From Pseudolabrys sp. (GTDB lineage: Bacteria; Pseudomonadota; Alphaproteobacteria; Rhizobiales; Xanthobacteraceae): a stretch of 64,000 nt of DNA. Under the pieces are notes generated by a model. The model was not told the origin of the DNA and did not search any database. It saw only the letters and a program-made list of their open reading frames with translations. A program made the position numbers and the translations under genes. The DNA is taken from positions 1 through 64,000 of the forward strand of contig SHVM01000002.1 of assembly GCA_009694265.1 (NCBI GenBank), in the 5' to 3' direction. How positions within the stretch are numbered: the first letter of the stretch is position 1; each line of letters starts with the position of its first letter. This document shows positions 18,583 to 28,495 of the stretch, one piece after another.

Positions 18583-19044
18583 TTAGCGGTTACGGTCGTC
18601 TTCGCGTTGGTCGGGCAGCACGGGCCCGGGCACGCGGCGCCATTGCTCGGGCGGCAGGTCCACCACGCCGTCGCCGCGCGGTTGCGGCGGCCCGCGGAAA
18701 AGCAGCGCACCGAGCCCCCGGCGCAGCGGCGCGATGAGTAGCAAAAGCCCCGCGACATCGGTTATAAAGCCTGGAATTAACAGGAGAATCCCGGCCAAAA
18801 GGGTGAGGGCCCCGTGGCCGTCGGCCTGCAGCGAGCTCATGCTGCCTTCGTTGAGTGCGACACGGGCACGGGCGATATGACTGCCGCCGGCATGGCGCAG
18901 CACCAGACCGCCGGCGAGCGAGGTCGCCAGCAGCAGGCTCAAGGCCCACACAAAGCCGATGGTGGCCGCCACCGCGATGAATACCGCCAGTTCCACCAGT
19001 GGCAGCGCCACAATTGCCAATAGCAGCCATTTTGCCACATTCAT
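18583..19044 (-). CDS. fxsA: FxsA family membrane protein
   Basis: From ATG at 19044 this 153-residue protein has an N-terminal hydrophobic region with two or three membrane helices (MNVAKWLLLAIVALPLVELAVFIAV onward) and the family signature LLIPGFITDVAGLLLLIAP near residues 75-93. FxsA was named in E. coli as a suppressor of F exclusion of phage T7; its general role is unclear. The C-terminal arginine-rich tail is cytoplasmic and low in complexity. A much longer open frame upstream has no family similarity and is not used. Confidence 0.9.
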   Translation of the reverse strand: MNVAKWLLLAIVALPLVELAVFIAVAATIGFVWALSLLLATSLAGGLVLRHAGGSHIARARVALNEGSMSSLQADGHGALTLLAGILLLIPGFITDVAGLLLLIAPLRRGLGALLFRGPPQPRGDGVVDLPPEQWRRVPGPVLPDQREDDRNR

Positions 19045-19225
19045 CGGCCTGTCTCTTGTCGGCTTATGTTGGCGTCCGCGTCCTGATCGTCTAAGCTTTA
19101 TCCGTGAGGCACGATTGAGCCGGGATGCTGGTGCGAGGCCTATGGAACGGCGCGGCCGCCAGCATACATAGTCCTGGTGGAACCGGCCGCTACGCCGTGT
19201 AGGGGCCGAACGCTGATCTGCCGTT

Positions 19226-19954
19226 ATGGTAGCCGAAAGCATGCGAGACGTGTTCGACATCTACACCATCATATTCCTGGCGCTCGCGGCGTTCATCTTC
19301 CTGCGATTGCGCAGCGTGCTGGGTCAGCGCACCGGGCGGGAACGCCCGCCTTACGATCCCTATGCCGCGCGCGAACCGGCGCGGCCAGCGGCCGAGAAAG
19401 TCGTCGCGCTGCCCAATCGCACGCCGGAAGCTGTTGCACAGAAGCCGGCCGCGCCCGCCGAGCCGGTCGAGCGCTGGAAAGACGTGGCCGAGCCCGGCTC
19501 CGCCGTCGCCAGCGGCCTCGATGCGATCGCCGCCGCCGCTCCCGATTTTGACGCCAAGCATTTTCTGACCGGCGCGCGCGCGGCTTACGAGATGATCGTC
19601 AACGCCTATGCCGAAGGCGACCGCCGCACGCTGAAGAATCTGCTGTCGCGCGAAGTCTATGACGGCCTCGAGGCCGCCATAACCGAGCGCGAAAAACGCG
19701 GCGACACGGTGGAGAGCCGCTTTGTGTCGATCGACAATGCCGAAATCGCCGCCGCCGAAGTGCGCGCCCGCAATGCGCAGGTGACCGTGCGCTTCCAATC
19801 CAAGCTGGTGTCGGTGACGCGCGACAAGAGCGGCAACGTCATCGACGGCAATGCCGAGAAGGTCACCGACGTCACCGACGTGTGGACCTTCGCCCGGGAT
19901 GCATCGTCGCGCGATCCGAACTGGAAATTGGTCGCCACCGAAGCCGGGCAATAA
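19226..19954 (+). CDS. Tim44/TimA-domain inner-membrane protein
   Basis: This 242-residue protein has one N-terminal membrane helix (about residues 9-28), a proline/alanine-rich linker to about 75, and a C-terminal Tim44-like domain (roughly 100-240). Mitochondrial Tim44 anchors Hsp70 at the import channel; alphaproteobacterial TimA proteins are thought to be its ancestors, with unclear function. Divergent secB/fxsA and downstream mltA and smr form a conserved neighbourhood. The second ATG at 19241 is an alternative start. Confidence 0.88.
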   Translation: MVAESMRDVFDIYTIIFLALAAFIFLRLRSVLGQRTGRERPPYDPYAAREPARPAAEKVVALPNRTPEAVAQKPAAPAEPVERWKDVAEPGSAVASGLDAIAAAAPDFDAKHFLTGARAAYEMIVNAYAEGDRRTLKNLLSREVYDGLEAAITEREKRGDTVESRFVSIDNAEIAAAEVRARNAQVTVRFQSKLVSVTRDKSGNVIDGNAEKVTDVTDVWTFARDASSRDPNWKLVATEAGQ

Positions 19955-19990
19955 GCGGATGGCGCCGCCGCATTCACGGTCTCCCATTTT

Positions 19991-20029
19991 GTCATTCCGG
20001 GGCGAGCGTCAGCGCGAACCCGGAATGAC
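19991..20029. repeat. Palindromic repeat overlapping the mltA start codon
   Basis: GTCATTCCGG (19991-20000) and CCGGAATGAC (20020-20029) form the arms of the same dispersed palindrome found at 8594-8630. The ATG of mltA (20025-20027) lies inside the right arm, so the repeat appears to provide the initiation codon and could hide it in an RNA hairpin. Confidence 0.75.
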
Positions 20030-21212
20030 GATAATTTTTGTGGCGCTTGGCCTCGGTCTGATGGCGGCGCTCAGCGCATCGGCACCGGCGAAGGAGAGCA
20101 TGAAGCTCCGCAACGCACAGGTCGAAAACCTCAATTTCGCGTCCCTCGAAGGCTGGAAAGACGACGACCACACCGCCGCCTTCGGCGCATATCTGAAAAG
20201 CTGCAGCGCCATCCTCAACGGCACCAAAGCCATGCGGGCGGCGCGGCCGGTCTATGGCGCGCTGTTCAAGGTGTGCGAACGCGCGATCGCCGCGGGCAAG
20301 CTCGACCGCGAGCAGGCGCGCATTTTCTTTGAGGACAATTTCAACCCGGTGCGGCTTGCGCCGCCCGGCCAGACCGAGGGTTTTTACACCGGCTACTATG
20401 AGACCGAGGTGATCGGCTCGCGTCATCCGAGCGACGAATTTAATGTGCCGATCTATACCGCGCCGGCGAGCACGGTGAAGAACAAGAAAAGCAAGGTATT
20501 TGCCGATCTCGACCGCACCAAGATCGAAGACGGCGCGCTGGCGGGAAAGAATCTGGAAATCTGCTGGGTGAGAAATCCGATCGACCTGTTCTTCGCGCAG
20601 ATCCAGGGCTCTACCCGGGTGAAACTCGATAACGGCAGCCTGCTGCGGCTCAATTATATCGCCAGCAACGGCCAGCCTTACACGCCGGTCGGCAAATTCC
20701 TGATCGATCGCGGCATCATCTCGAAAGAAGATATGTCGATGGACCGCATTCGCGATTGGATGCAAGCCAATCCGAACGAGGGCAAGGAGCTGCGCCGCAA
20801 GAATCGCTCCTTTGTATTCTTCCGCGAAACCGGCCTTGCCGAACACGATGAATGCATTGGCGCGCAAGGCATCCCGCTCACCGCCGGACGCTCGCTGGCG
20901 GTCGACAAGAAAATCCACGTCTACGGCACGCCGATCTGGATCGATGCCGATTTGCCGATCATGAGTGAGACGCCGGACACCAAATTCCGCCGCCTGCTGG
21001 TGGCGCAGGATACCGGCTCGGCCATTATCGGGCCGGCGCGCGCCGATATCTATTTTGGCTCCGGCGAGGAGATTGGCCGTGTGGCCGGCCGCATCAAGCA
21101 GAACGGGAAATTCGTCATGCTGGTGCCGCGCAGCGTGGCGGTGAAGGGCAGTATCGACATTCCGATTCCGAAGCCGCGGCCGAAAGACATCGTCGCCGAC
21201 GCCCGTCCTTGA
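20025..21212 (+). CDS. mltA: MltA-family lytic murein transglycosylase
   Basis: From ATG at 20025 this 395-residue protein has a short signal-like hydrophobic stretch (MTIIFVALGLGLMAALSASA), the MltA domain (GQTEGFYTGYYETEVIGSR onward) and a C-terminal 3D domain with the conserved aspartates of QDTGSAIIGPARADIYFGSG. It cleaves the MurNAc-GlcNAc bond to 1,6-anhydro products. Unlike E. coli MltA it lacks a lipobox cysteine, so it is probably soluble in the periplasm. The start is uncertain because the ATG is embedded in a palindromic repeat; an in-frame ATG at 19959 is the alternative. Confidence 0.92.
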   Translation: MTIIFVALGLGLMAALSASAPAKESMKLRNAQVENLNFASLEGWKDDDHTAAFGAYLKSCSAILNGTKAMRAARPVYGALFKVCERAIAAGKLDREQARIFFEDNFNPVRLAPPGQTEGFYTGYYETEVIGSRHPSDEFNVPIYTAPASTVKNKKSKVFADLDRTKIEDGALAGKNLEICWVRNPIDLFFAQIQGSTRVKLDNGSLLRLNYIASNGQPYTPVGKFLIDRGIISKEDMSMDRIRDWMQANPNEGKELRRKNRSFVFFRETGLAEHDECIGAQGIPLTAGRSLAVDKKIHVYGTPIWIDADLPIMSETPDTKFRRLLVAQDTGSAIIGPARADIYFGSGEEIGRVAGRIKQNGKFVMLVPRSVAVKGSIDIPIPKPRPKDIVADARP

Positions 21213-21222
21213 GACCTGACCC

Positions 21223-21807
21223 ATGAGCCGTGACGGTAAACGGCGCCGCGGTCTTAGTTACGAAGAGCGCGTGCTGTGGACGACCGTGACCAAGGCGATC
21301 AAGCCGCTGCGCGGCTCGTCACCTCTCCCATTGGGAGAGGTCGACGCGCGAAGCGCGTCGGGTGAGGGGTTAAAACCTAACGAGAGTCCTAAACCCTCTC
21401 ACCCCGGCCCTCTCCCCAAAGGGGAGAGGGGGCGTACCGAGGTTGCCGCAAAAGCTTCAAAGTCGGCGCCGCAACCAACAGCCCTTGGCCGCCGCATGAA
21501 GCAACGCGTTGCGCGCGGCAAGGAGAAAATCGACGCCCGCCTCGATCTGCACGGCTTCACGCAAAGCGAGGCGCATGGCGCGCTGTTGCGGTTTTTGCGC
21601 AGTGCCAATGCGCGCGACGCGCGTCTGGTGCTGGTGATTACCGGCAAAGGGCGGGGCGGCGAGATCGGTGTGCTGCGCCGCCAGGTGCCGCAATGGCTCG
21701 GGCTGCCGGAATTCCGCGATCTCGTCATCGGCTTTGAAGACGCGCATGCCGCCCATGGCGGCGAAGGCGCGCTTTATGTGCGCGTGCGCAGAGCGAAAAG
21801 CCGCTGA
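21223..21807 (+). CDS. Smr/MutS2-domain protein with an inserted repeat
   Basis: The 194-residue protein carries a C-terminal Smr domain: DLHGFTQSEAHGAL, the LVITGKG motif and the closing HGGEGALYVRVRR. Smr domains are nicking or RNA endonucleases in some proteins. Residues about 34-70 are read from a dispersed palindromic element (SSPLPLGEVDARSASGEG then PGPLPKGERG), so this part is translated repeat, not ancestral protein. The frame stays open through it and both flanks match the family, so the gene is probably intact with an added disordered loop. The gene starts 10 bp after mltA. Confidence 0.9.
   Translation: MSRDGKRRRGLSYEERVLWTTVTKAIKPLRGSSPLPLGEVDARSASGEGLKPNESPKPSHPGPLPKGERGRTEVAAKASKSAPQPTALGRRMKQRVARGKEKIDARLDLHGFTQSEAHGALLRFLRSANARDARLVLVITGKGRGGEIGVLRRQVPQWLGLPEFRDLVIGFEDAHAAHGGEGALYVRVRRAKSR
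21321..21431. repeat. Palindromic repeat inside the smr coding sequence
   Basis: Nested inverted repeats include CCTCTCCCATTGGGAGAGG, GACGCGCGAAGCGCGTC and CCCTCTCCCC with GGGGAGAGGG. This is the shape of the dispersed element also seen at 25662-25780. Here it lies wholly within the smr reading frame without breaking it. Confidence 0.85.
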
Positions 21808-21826
21808 CGCGCCGGCCGGCGGCAGA

Positions 21827-23002
21827 TCAAAATGGAATTTGCAAACCGACGCGCGGGATCGCTGTCACGGCCCAGCCGAGCGCCAGGTCCCGCCTTGCGC
21901 TTGCGCTACGCGCGAAGGAAGGCGCGGGGGCGCCGGCACGCGCCTGCAATTGCGCCATGGCATGCATCAACAAGATCATGCAGACAGCCGCGCTCGAGAA
22001 CCACCGGGCATAATCATAGACAAAGATGAAGATCACGATGTAACCGGCCGCGATGCCGGCCAAGCCAAGCCCGATCGCCATGCGGTGCGCGGGCGCGCCG
22101 ATCCCCGCATAGAGCGAGCCAATGAAGCGGATCAACGGCCAATGCAGCGCGAACAGCGCGGCAAACACCGGCAGGCGCGGCAGGTTCTTTGGCAGCGACG
22201 CGATCGTCTTTGCCAATTCCCCGGCGGGCGAGGTGTACCAAATTGTGATGTTGACGAAGGTCAGCGGATCGAGCGCGCGCGCCCGCATGTAATTCAACAA
22301 CTCATCGGGCGGCACCGACGCATTGCCGAAGGCGGCTGAGGCCAGCATTGCGGCGCAGGGCGGCACCGCTGCCAGCACGCTATAGACGAGATCGATGCGC
22401 GACAGCGGCCGCAGGAAATGAAAGCGGATCGTCGCGATGACGGCGATGGTCGGCAGATAGAGCAGAAAGTGCAGGTGATGGATGAGCACGAGCGCGGTGC
22501 AGCCGGCGCTCACGATCAGCGGGAAGAGCCGGTTGACCGGGATTAACAGCACCACGATGGCGAACAGGCAGCCATAGATGTCGAAGAATCCGAATGTGTG
22601 AAAGAAATTCTTGAAGAAGAACGGCGAGCCGAAAGTGAAGATGAAAAGGGCGAGGCGGTCACCGGCTAATCCGAAGGTTCGCTTGAACAGCGCAACGAAC
22701 AGCACCATCGTCACCAGCCATACCGATAGCGCGATGATGAAAACGCTGGCTATCCGCATTTTGTCGTCGAACAGCGCGAGGATGGTCCCGAGTAGTGCGC
22801 GCTTCATGAATCCGAAATGGTAGGTCGCCAGCAGATACGAATATTGAATGACCGGATAATCGGTATTGTATTTGTAGATCACCAATGCCGCCATCAGCGC
22901 GGCATTCACCGCGAGCATGATGGCCCAAGGCTTCTGGCGAAACGCCGGCGCGAGGCCGTCGGGCATTCGTGCAGGCGATGTTGGATCGCTGAGGGATTTC
23001 AT
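21827..23002 (-). CDS. Polytopic membrane protein of unknown function
   Basis: I do not recognise this 391-residue protein. It is very hydrophobic with about ten predicted membrane helices, aromatic-rich loops (FGSPFFFKNFFHTFGFFDIYG) and a short cytoplasmic N-terminus. The topology recalls glycan-polymerising or glycosyltransferase-like membrane proteins, but no motif supports that. The C-terminal 40 residues are Ala/Arg-rich and soluble. It lies between smr and hslU on the hslVU strand, 43 bp beyond hslU, and may be read from that operon. Confidence 0.65.
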   Translation of the reverse strand: MKSLSDPTSPARMPDGLAPAFRQKPWAIMLAVNAALMAALVIYKYNTDYPVIQYSYLLATYHFGFMKRALLGTILALFDDKMRIASVFIIALSVWLVTMVLFVALFKRTFGLAGDRLALFIFTFGSPFFFKNFFHTFGFFDIYGCLFAIVVLLIPVNRLFPLIVSAGCTALVLIHHLHFLLYLPTIAVIATIRFHFLRPLSRIDLVYSVLAAVPPCAAMLASAAFGNASVPPDELLNYMRARALDPLTFVNITIWYTSPAGELAKTIASLPKNLPRLPVFAALFALHWPLIRFIGSLYAGIGAPAHRMAIGLGLAGIAAGYIVIFIFVYDYARWFSSAAVCMILLMHAMAQLQARAGAPAPSFARSASARRDLALGWAVTAIPRVGLQIPF

Positions 23003-23045
23003 GGGATGCGCGGATGAATAATTCGACGATCCTATCCGAGGCCGG

Positions 23046-24353
23046 CTACAAGATAAACCGGCTCAGATCCGTGTTCTTGGCAAGATCGCCGATATGTTTT
23101 TCGACGTAAGCAGCGTCGATCTTGACCGTCTCGCCGGAGCGGTCGGTGGCGGCAAACGAAATTTCGTCGAGCACGCGCTCCATCACCGTCTGCAAGCGGC
23201 GCGCGCCGATATTCTCGATCGAGGAATTTACCGCGACCGCGATGTCGGCGATGGCGTCGATGGCATCTTCGCTGAAATCCAGCGTGACGCCTTCAGTCGC
23301 AAGCAGCGCGACATATTGCTTGATCAGCGAGGCTTCCGGTTCGGTCAGGATACGGCGCATGTCGTCGCGCGTGAGCGCGTTCAATTCGACGCGGATCGGC
23401 AATCGGCCTTGCAGCTCGGGCAACAGGTCGGACGGCTTGGAGATGTGGAACGCGCCCGACGCGATGAACAGAATATGATCGGTCTTCACCGGACCGTGTT
23501 TGGTGTTGACGGTGGTGCCCTCGATCAGCGGCAGCAGATCGCGCTGCACGCCTTCTCGCGACACATCGGCGCCCATGCGGCCTTCGCGTCCGGCGATCTT
23601 GTCGATCTCGTCGAGGAAGACGATGCCGTTCTGTTCGACCGCCTTGATCGATTCCTGAACGAGCTGCTCGCTGTCCAATAACTTGTCGGATTCCTCGTTG
23701 ACCAGGATGTTGTGGGATTCCAGCACGGTGACTTTGCGCGTCTTAGTGCGGCCGCCGCCGAGCTTGCCGAAAATATCACCAATATTGATGGCGCCCATCT
23801 GCGCGCCCGGCATGCCGGGAATTTCAAACATCGGCATGCCGGCGCCGCCGCCTTGCACTTCGATTTCGATTTCCTTGTCGTTGATCTCGCCGGCGCGCAG
23901 CTTCTTGCGGAAGCTTTCGCGCGTGCCGGGGCTTGAAGCGGGCCCGACCAGCGCGTCAACCACGCGCTCCTCGGCCGCCTGTTCGGCGCGCGCTTGCACG
24001 TCTTTTCGCTTGCGTTCGCGGGTGAGTGCGATGGAAATCTCCACCAGGTCGCGGATGATCTGCTCGACGTCGCGGCCGACATAGCCGACTTCGGTGAATT
24101 TGGTGGCTTCCACCTTGAGGAATGGCGCGCCCGCCAGCTTGGCGAGACGGCGCGAGATTTCGGTCTTGCCGACGCCGGTCGGCCCGATCATCAGGATGTT
24201 TTTCGGCAGCACTTCTTCGCGCAATTTGTCGTCGAGCTGCAGCCGCCGCCAGCGGTTGCGCAAAGCGATGGCGACCGCGCGCTTGGCGTCGTTCTGGCCG
24301 ACGATGAAGCGGTCGAGTTCGGAAACGATTTCGCGCGGGGAGAAGTCGGTCAA
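23046..24353 (-). CDS. hslU: HslU, ATPase subunit of the HslVU protease
   Basis: This 435-residue AAA+ unfoldase caps the HslV peptidase. Walker A is GPTGVGKTE (near residue 57), Walker B is [14 protein letters not shown] (near 245), and the variable I domain lies between. The C-terminal [27 protein letters not shown] ends with LSRFIL, the tail that inserts into HslV. It is separated from hslV by 13 bp, in the usual hslV-hslU order. Confidence 0.97.
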   Translation of the reverse strand: MTDFSPREIVSELDRFIVGQNDAKRAVAIALRNRWRRLQLDDKLREEVLPKNILMIGPTGVGKTEISRRLAKLAGAPFLKVEATKFTEVGYVGRDVEQIIRDLVEISIALTRERKRKDVQARAEQAAEERVVDALVGPASSPGTRESFRKKLRAGEINDKEIEIEVQGGGAGMPMFEIPGMPGAQMGAINIGDIFGKLGGGRTKTRKVTVLESHNILVNEESDKLLDSEQLVQESIKAVEQNGIVFLDEIDKIAGREGRMGADVSREGVQRDLLPLIEGTTVNTKHGPVKTDHILFIASGAFHISKPSDLLPELQGRLPIRVELNALTRDDMRRILTEPEASLIKQYVALLATEGVTLDFSEDAIDAIADIAVAVNSSIENIGARRLQTVMERVLDEISFAATDRSGETVKIDAAYVEKHIGDLAKNTDLSRFIL

Positions 24354-24366
24354 CGGATGGTCTCGC

Positions 24367-24927
24367 TTACGATTTCAAGGATTCGATGGTGACATTGCGG
24401 TTGGTGTAGACGCAGATGTCGGCGGCGATATCGAGCGACTTGCGCACGATTTGCTCGGCGTCGAGCGCGCCATCGAGCAGCGCGCGCGCGGAGGCCAGCG
24501 CATAATTGCCGCCGGAACCGATGCCGGCCACGCCCACTTCCGGCTCCAGCACATCGCCGGTGCCGGTCAGCACCAGCGTGACGTTGCTGTCGGCGACGAT
24601 CATCATGGCCTCGAGCCGGCGCAGATAGCGGTCGGTGCGCCAGTCTTTGGCGAGCTCGACCGAGGCGCGCAGCAGTTGGCCGGGGTACTGCTCGAGCTTG
24701 CTTTCCAGCCGCTCGAACAAGGTAAATGCGTCGGCGGTGGCGCCGGCAAAGCCGCCGATCACGTCGCCTTTACCCAGCCTGCGTACTTTTTTGGCATTGG
24801 ATTTGACGATGGTTTGGCCGATCGAAACCTGGCCGTCGCCGCCAATGACCACGGTGCCGCCCTTGCGGACGGTGAGGATGGTGGTGCCGTGCCAAACCGG
24901 ACTTGGCGGAATTTCGTTGGATGACAT
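24367..24927 (-). CDS. hslV: HslV, peptidase subunit of the HslVU protease
   Basis: This 186-residue proteasome-like threonine peptidase is activated by HslU. The catalytic threonine follows the short propeptide in HGTTILTV, so the first 12 or so residues are removed. The signatures [22 protein letters not shown] and [17 protein letters not shown] (here ALASARALL) are intact. The start at 24927 gives the normal length; an upstream in-frame codon at 24945 adds six residues. It diverges from hisB across 135 bp. Confidence 0.97.
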   Translation of the reverse strand: MSSNEIPPSPVWHGTTILTVRKGGTVVIGGDGQVSIGQTIVKSNAKKVRRLGKGDVIGGFAGATADAFTLFERLESKLEQYPGQLLRASVELAKDWRTDRYLRRLEAMMIVADSNVTLVLTGTGDVLEPEVGVAGIGSGGNYALASARALLDGALDAEQIVRKSLDIAADICVYTNRNVTIESLKS

Positions 24928-25062
24928 ACGCCTGAACCCCTGCAATCAGGCTCATCTAGGCATGGCGCGGCAGCTTTGCAAAGCATTCGCAACGCCGGTG
25001 GCGAATCCCGGAAACCCCTGTTAAAAGTCGCGCGGATCAAGGGAATTTGTCAGGAATTAGCG

Positions 25063-25653
25063 ATGCGCAAAGCCGCCGTGACGCGCAAGACCAAGGAAAC
25101 CGAGGTCGTGGTCGAAGTCGATCTCGACGGGGCCGGCCGTGCGCAGGTTGCGACCGGCATCGGCTTCCTCGATCACATGCTCGATTTGCTGGCGCGGCAT
25201 TCGCGCATCGACATCACGGTCAAGGCCAAGGGCGACCTGCATATCGACCACCACCACACGACCGAGGATGTCGGCATCGCGCTCGGCCAGGCGGTGAAAC
25301 AGGCGCTCGGCGACATGAAGGGCATCACCCGCTATGCCGATGTGTACGTGCCGATGGACGAAGCCTTGACGCGCGTGGCGATCGATATTTCCGGGCGGCC
25401 GTTCCTGGTGTTCAAGGCGGAGTTCGTGCGCGACAAGGTCGGCACGTTCGACACCGAGCTGGTGCAGGAATGGTTTCAAGCGTTTGCGATGAATTCCGGC
25501 ATCACGCTGCATGCCGAGACTTTATATGGCAGCAACGATCACCATATTGCCGAGTCCTGCTTCAAGGGCCTGGCGCGCGCGCTGCGGGCGGCGGTGACCA
25601 TCGATCCGCGCGCCAAGGACGAGGTGCCGTCCACCAAGGGTTCGCTCGGCTAA
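25063..25653 (+). CDS. hisB: Imidazoleglycerol-phosphate dehydratase HisB
   Basis: This 196-residue enzyme dehydrates imidazoleglycerol phosphate, the sixth step of histidine synthesis. The Mn-binding repeats [14 protein letters not shown] and [12 protein letters not shown] are present. The start at 25063 fits the family and follows an AGGAA ribosome site. It is the monofunctional form, without the phosphatase half found in E. coli. The operon continues after a palindromic repeat with a DUF2628 gene, hisH, hisA, hisF and hisE. Confidence 0.97.
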   Translation: MRKAAVTRKTKETEVVVEVDLDGAGRAQVATGIGFLDHMLDLLARHSRIDITVKAKGDLHIDHHHTTEDVGIALGQAVKQALGDMKGITRYADVYVPMDEALTRVAIDISGRPFLVFKAEFVRDKVGTFDTELVQEWFQAFAMNSGITLHAETLYGSNDHHIAESCFKGLARALRAAVTIDPRAKDEVPSTKGSLG

Positions 25654-25661
25654 CTTCTATA

Positions 25662-25780
25662 CCTCCCCCGCTTGCGGGGGGGAGGTCGGCGCGCGAAGCG
25701 CGACGGGTGGGGGTCAGCGTCGAGGTTGACCCACCCCGGATCGCTACGCGATCCGACCCACCCCTTTCAGGGGAGGGATA
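25662..25780. repeat. Compound palindromic repeat between hisB and the DUF2628 gene
   Basis: The element contains CCTCCCCCGC/GCGGGGGGAGG, GGCGCGCGAAGCGCGAC, TCGCTACGCGA and a closing CCCCTTTCAGGGG hairpin. It shares architecture with the copy inside smr (21321-21431), and its CCTTTCAGG hairpin loop recurs at 58217-58251. It fills most of the gap inside the histidine operon. Confidence 0.8.
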
Positions 25781-25812
25781 AGAAGCAAGGACGTTGCGTT
25801 ACAGGAATTGAA

Positions 25813-26319
25813 ATGCCCACTTTCACCGTTCACGCACCGCCGCCGCGCAAAAGCGAAACTGCGTCCACACCGGAGCGCTTCGTGTTCGTGCGTGACGGAT
25901 TCTATTTCTGGGCCTTCGTTTTAGCGCCGCTCTGGCTGTTGCTGCACCGGCTGTGGCTGGCGCTGCTCGGCTATCTCGTTGTGAATGTCGCGCTTAATAC
26001 CGGTCTTACTTTGATCGGTGCGCCGGTGACGGTGAAATTCTTCGTGAATCTGATGCTTGCACTGTTGATCGGCTTCGAGGCGGCAACGCTCTGGCGCTGG
26101 ACGCTGACGCGCCGCCGCAGGAAATTGCTCGGCTTCGTGGTCGCCGACAAATCCGAAATGGCGGAGCGGCGATTCTACGCAGAATGGGCCAAACGCGCGG
26201 ATGCGCCGGCCGCGACGCTCACGCTGCCGGAGCCGAACTATGCTACGCCGGTGCGGCGCGGGGCGCCCAAGCCGTCCGACATCATCGGTCTGTTCCCGGA
26301 GCCGGGGGCGCCGCGATGA
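25813..26319 (+). CDS. DUF2628 membrane protein
   Basis: This 168-residue protein matches the DUF2628 type found inside alphaproteobacterial his operons. After a charged N-terminus with [32 protein letters not shown], two or three membrane helices follow to about residue 98. A cytoplasmic tail holds an FYAEWAKR segment and a proline-rich end. Function is unknown. Its TGA overlaps the hisH ATG (ATGA), so translation is coupled to hisH. Confidence 0.88.
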   Translation: MPTFTVHAPPPRKSETASTPERFVFVRDGFYFWAFVLAPLWLLLHRLWLALLGYLVVNVALNTGLTLIGAPVTVKFFVNLMLALLIGFEAATLWRWTLTRRRRKLLGFVVADKSEMAERRFYAEWAKRADAPAATLTLPEPNYATPVRRGAPKPSDIIGLFPEPGAPR

Positions 26320-26966
26320 GCGTCGCCATTGTCGACTACGGCTCGGGCAATTTGCACTCGGCGGCGAAAGCCTTCGAGCGCGCCGCGCGGGAAAGCGGAT
26401 ACGATCAGCCGATTGTGGTGACCAGCGATCCGGCCGCGGTGGCCGCTGCCTCCCGCGTGGTGCTGCCGGGCGTCGGCGCCTTCGCCGATTGCCGGCGCGG
26501 GCTCGACGATATTCCCGGCATGATCGATGCGCTCGAACAAAGCGTGCGCAAGCGCGGCAGGCCGTTCTTCGGCATTTGCGTCGGAATGCAATTGATGGCC
26601 GAGCGCGGCCGCGAATATCAGGTGACGCCGGGACTGGGCTGGATCGCCGGCGAGGTCGATCGCATCGCGCCGTCCGATTCCAATTTGAAAATTCCGCACA
26701 TGGGCTGGAACACGCTGAACGTGAATAAGCCGCACCCGCTGCTCGACGGCATCGCGACCGGTGCGAACGGTTTGCACGCTTATTTCGTGCATTCCTACGC
26801 GCTTAAACCAACGCAGCGTGGCGATCTGGTGGCGCAAGCCGATTATGGCGGGCCGCTCACGGCGATCGTTGGACGCGACAACATGGTCGGCACACAATTT
26901 CACCCGGAGAAGAGCCAGCGGCTTGGGCTAGCGCTGATCGCGAATTTTTTAAAGTGGTCGCCGTGA
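26316..26966 (+). CDS. hisH: Imidazole glycerol phosphate synthase glutaminase subunit HisH
   Basis: This 216-residue class I glutamine amidotransferase supplies ammonia to HisF. The nucleophile lies in [15 protein letters not shown] and the His-Glu pair in [10 protein letters not shown]. The oxyanion strand is [10 protein letters not shown]. The ATG overlaps the DUF2628 stop, and the hisH stop overlaps the hisA GTG, so three consecutive genes are translationally linked. Confidence 0.97.
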   Translation: MSVAIVDYGSGNLHSAAKAFERAARESGYDQPIVVTSDPAAVAAASRVVLPGVGAFADCRRGLDDIPGMIDALEQSVRKRGRPFFGICVGMQLMAERGREYQVTPGLGWIAGEVDRIAPSDSNLKIPHMGWNTLNVNKPHPLLDGIATGANGLHAYFVHSYALKPTQRGDLVAQADYGGPLTAIVGRDNMVGTQFHPEKSQRLGLALIANFLKWSP

Positions 26967-27703
26967 TTCTGTTTCCCGCCATCGACCTGAAGGAAGGCCT
27001 CGCCGTGCGACTGGAGCAGGGCGACATGGCGCGCGCCACCGTGTTTCATCGCGACCCGGCGGCGCAGGCGCAAGCCTTCGAGACGCAGGGCTTTCAATAT
27101 CTGCACATCGTCGATCTCGACGGCGCGTTTGCCGGCAAGCCGGTGAACGCGGCGGCGGTCGAACGCATCCTCGAAAGCATCGGCATTCCAGTGCAGCTCG
27201 GCGGCGGCGTGCGCGACATGGCGACGGTGGAAGCCTGGCTCGGCAAGGGCGTCGACCGCGTCATCATCGGCACCGCGGCGGTGCGCAATCCGGTGCTGGT
27301 CATGGACGCGGCGAAGAAATTTCCCGGCCAGGTCGCGGTCGGGCTCGACGCGCGCGATGGCCGCGTGGCGGTGCAGGGCTGGGCGGAAATCTCCGAACTG
27401 TCGGCGCTCGATATCGCGCGCCGCTTCGAGGACGCCGGCGTTGCCGCTATCATCTATACAGATGTGTCACGCGACGGCATGCTGAAGGGCATCAACTGGG
27501 AAGCCACCATCGCGCTGGCGGACAGCATTTCAATTCCGGTGATCGCGTCGGGCGGGCTGGCCTCGATCGGCGACATCAAGGCGCTGCTCAGTCCGCGTGC
27601 GAAAAAACTCGCAGGCGCCATCGCCGGCCGCGCGCTCTATGACGGGCGGCTCGATGCGGCGGAAGCGCTCAAGCTTATTCGCGACACAGGAGCAGCGGCA
27701 TAG
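26963..27703 (+). CDS. hisA: Phosphoribosylformimino-5-aminoimidazole carboxamide ribotide isomerase HisA
   Basis: This 246-residue TIM-barrel isomerase opens the ribose ring of ProFAR. Catalytic aspartates are in FPAIDLKEG (residue about 8) and [10 protein letters not shown]. The phosphate sites GGGVRD and [10 protein letters not shown] are intact. The GTG at 26963 overlaps the hisH stop (GTGA) and gives the usual [10 protein letters not shown] start. A second in-frame GTG at 26954 would add three residues. Confidence 0.96.
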   Translation: MILFPAIDLKEGLAVRLEQGDMARATVFHRDPAAQAQAFETQGFQYLHIVDLDGAFAGKPVNAAAVERILESIGIPVQLGGGVRDMATVEAWLGKGVDRVIIGTAAVRNPVLVMDAAKKFPGQVAVGLDARDGRVAVQGWAEISELSALDIARRFEDAGVAAIIYTDVSRDGMLKGINWEATIALADSISIPVIASGGLASIGDIKALLSPRAKKLAGAIAGRALYDGRLDAAEALKLIRDTGAAA

Positions 27704-27705
27704 CC

Positions 27706-28482
27706 ATGTTCAAAGTCCGCGTCATCCCCTGCCTCGACGTGAAAGACGGCCGCGTGGTCAAGGGCGTCAATTTCGTCAATCTGCGCGACGTCGGCGATCC
27801 GGTCGAGACGGCCATCGCCTATGACGCGGCCGGCGCTGACGAGTTGACGTTTCTCGACATTACGGCCAGCCATGAGAACCGCGACACGATCTACGATGTG
27901 GTGACGCGCACGGCGGAGGCTTGCTTCATGCCGCTCACGGTCGGCGGCGGCGTGCGCACCGTCGATGATATTCGCAAGCTGCTGACGTGTGGCGCCGACA
28001 AGGTGTCGATCAATACCGCGGCGGTGAGCCGGCGCGCTTTCGTCAAGGAAGCGGCGGAAAAATTCGGCGACCAATGCATCGTGGTGGCGATCGACGCCAA
28101 GAAAGTGTCGAAACCGGGCGAGAAGGATCGCTGGGAAATCTTCACGCACGGCGGCCGCAACCCGATCGGCATCGATGCGGTCGAATACGCCAGGGAAGTC
28201 GTCGCACTCGGCGCCGGCGAAATCCTGCTCACCTCGATGGACCGCGACGGCACCAAACAGGGCTATGACATCCCGCTCACCCGGGCGATTGCGGATGCCA
28301 TAACGGTGCCGGTGATTGCGTCCGGCGGGGTCGGCACTCTCGAGCACATGGTGGAGGGCATTCGCGACGGCCATGCCACCGCGGTGCTTGCGGCCTCGAT
28401 CTTCCATTTCGGCGAGCACAGCGTGCGGGACGCCAAGGCCTATATGGCGAAAGCGGGTTTGGCTGTAAGGCTCGATCCGTGA
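27706..28482 (+). CDS. hisF: Imidazole glycerol phosphate synthase cyclase subunit HisF
   Basis: This 258-residue TIM barrel condenses PRFAR with ammonia from HisH to give imidazole glycerol phosphate and AICAR. The catalytic aspartates lie in [13 protein letters not shown] (residue 11) and VVAIDAKKV (about 130). The phosphate loops VGGGVR and ASGGVG are seen. It begins 2 bp after hisA, and hisE follows 13 bp downstream. Confidence 0.98.
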   Translation: MFKVRVIPCLDVKDGRVVKGVNFVNLRDVGDPVETAIAYDAAGADELTFLDITASHENRDTIYDVVTRTAEACFMPLTVGGGVRTVDDIRKLLTCGADKVSINTAAVSRRAFVKEAAEKFGDQCIVVAIDAKKVSKPGEKDRWEIFTHGGRNPIGIDAVEYAREVVALGAGEILLTSMDRDGTKQGYDIPLTRAIADAITVPVIASGGVGTLEHMVEGIRDGHATAVLAASIFHFGEHSVRDAKAYMAKAGLAVRLDP

Positions 28483-28495
28483 GCATAACAATGCT

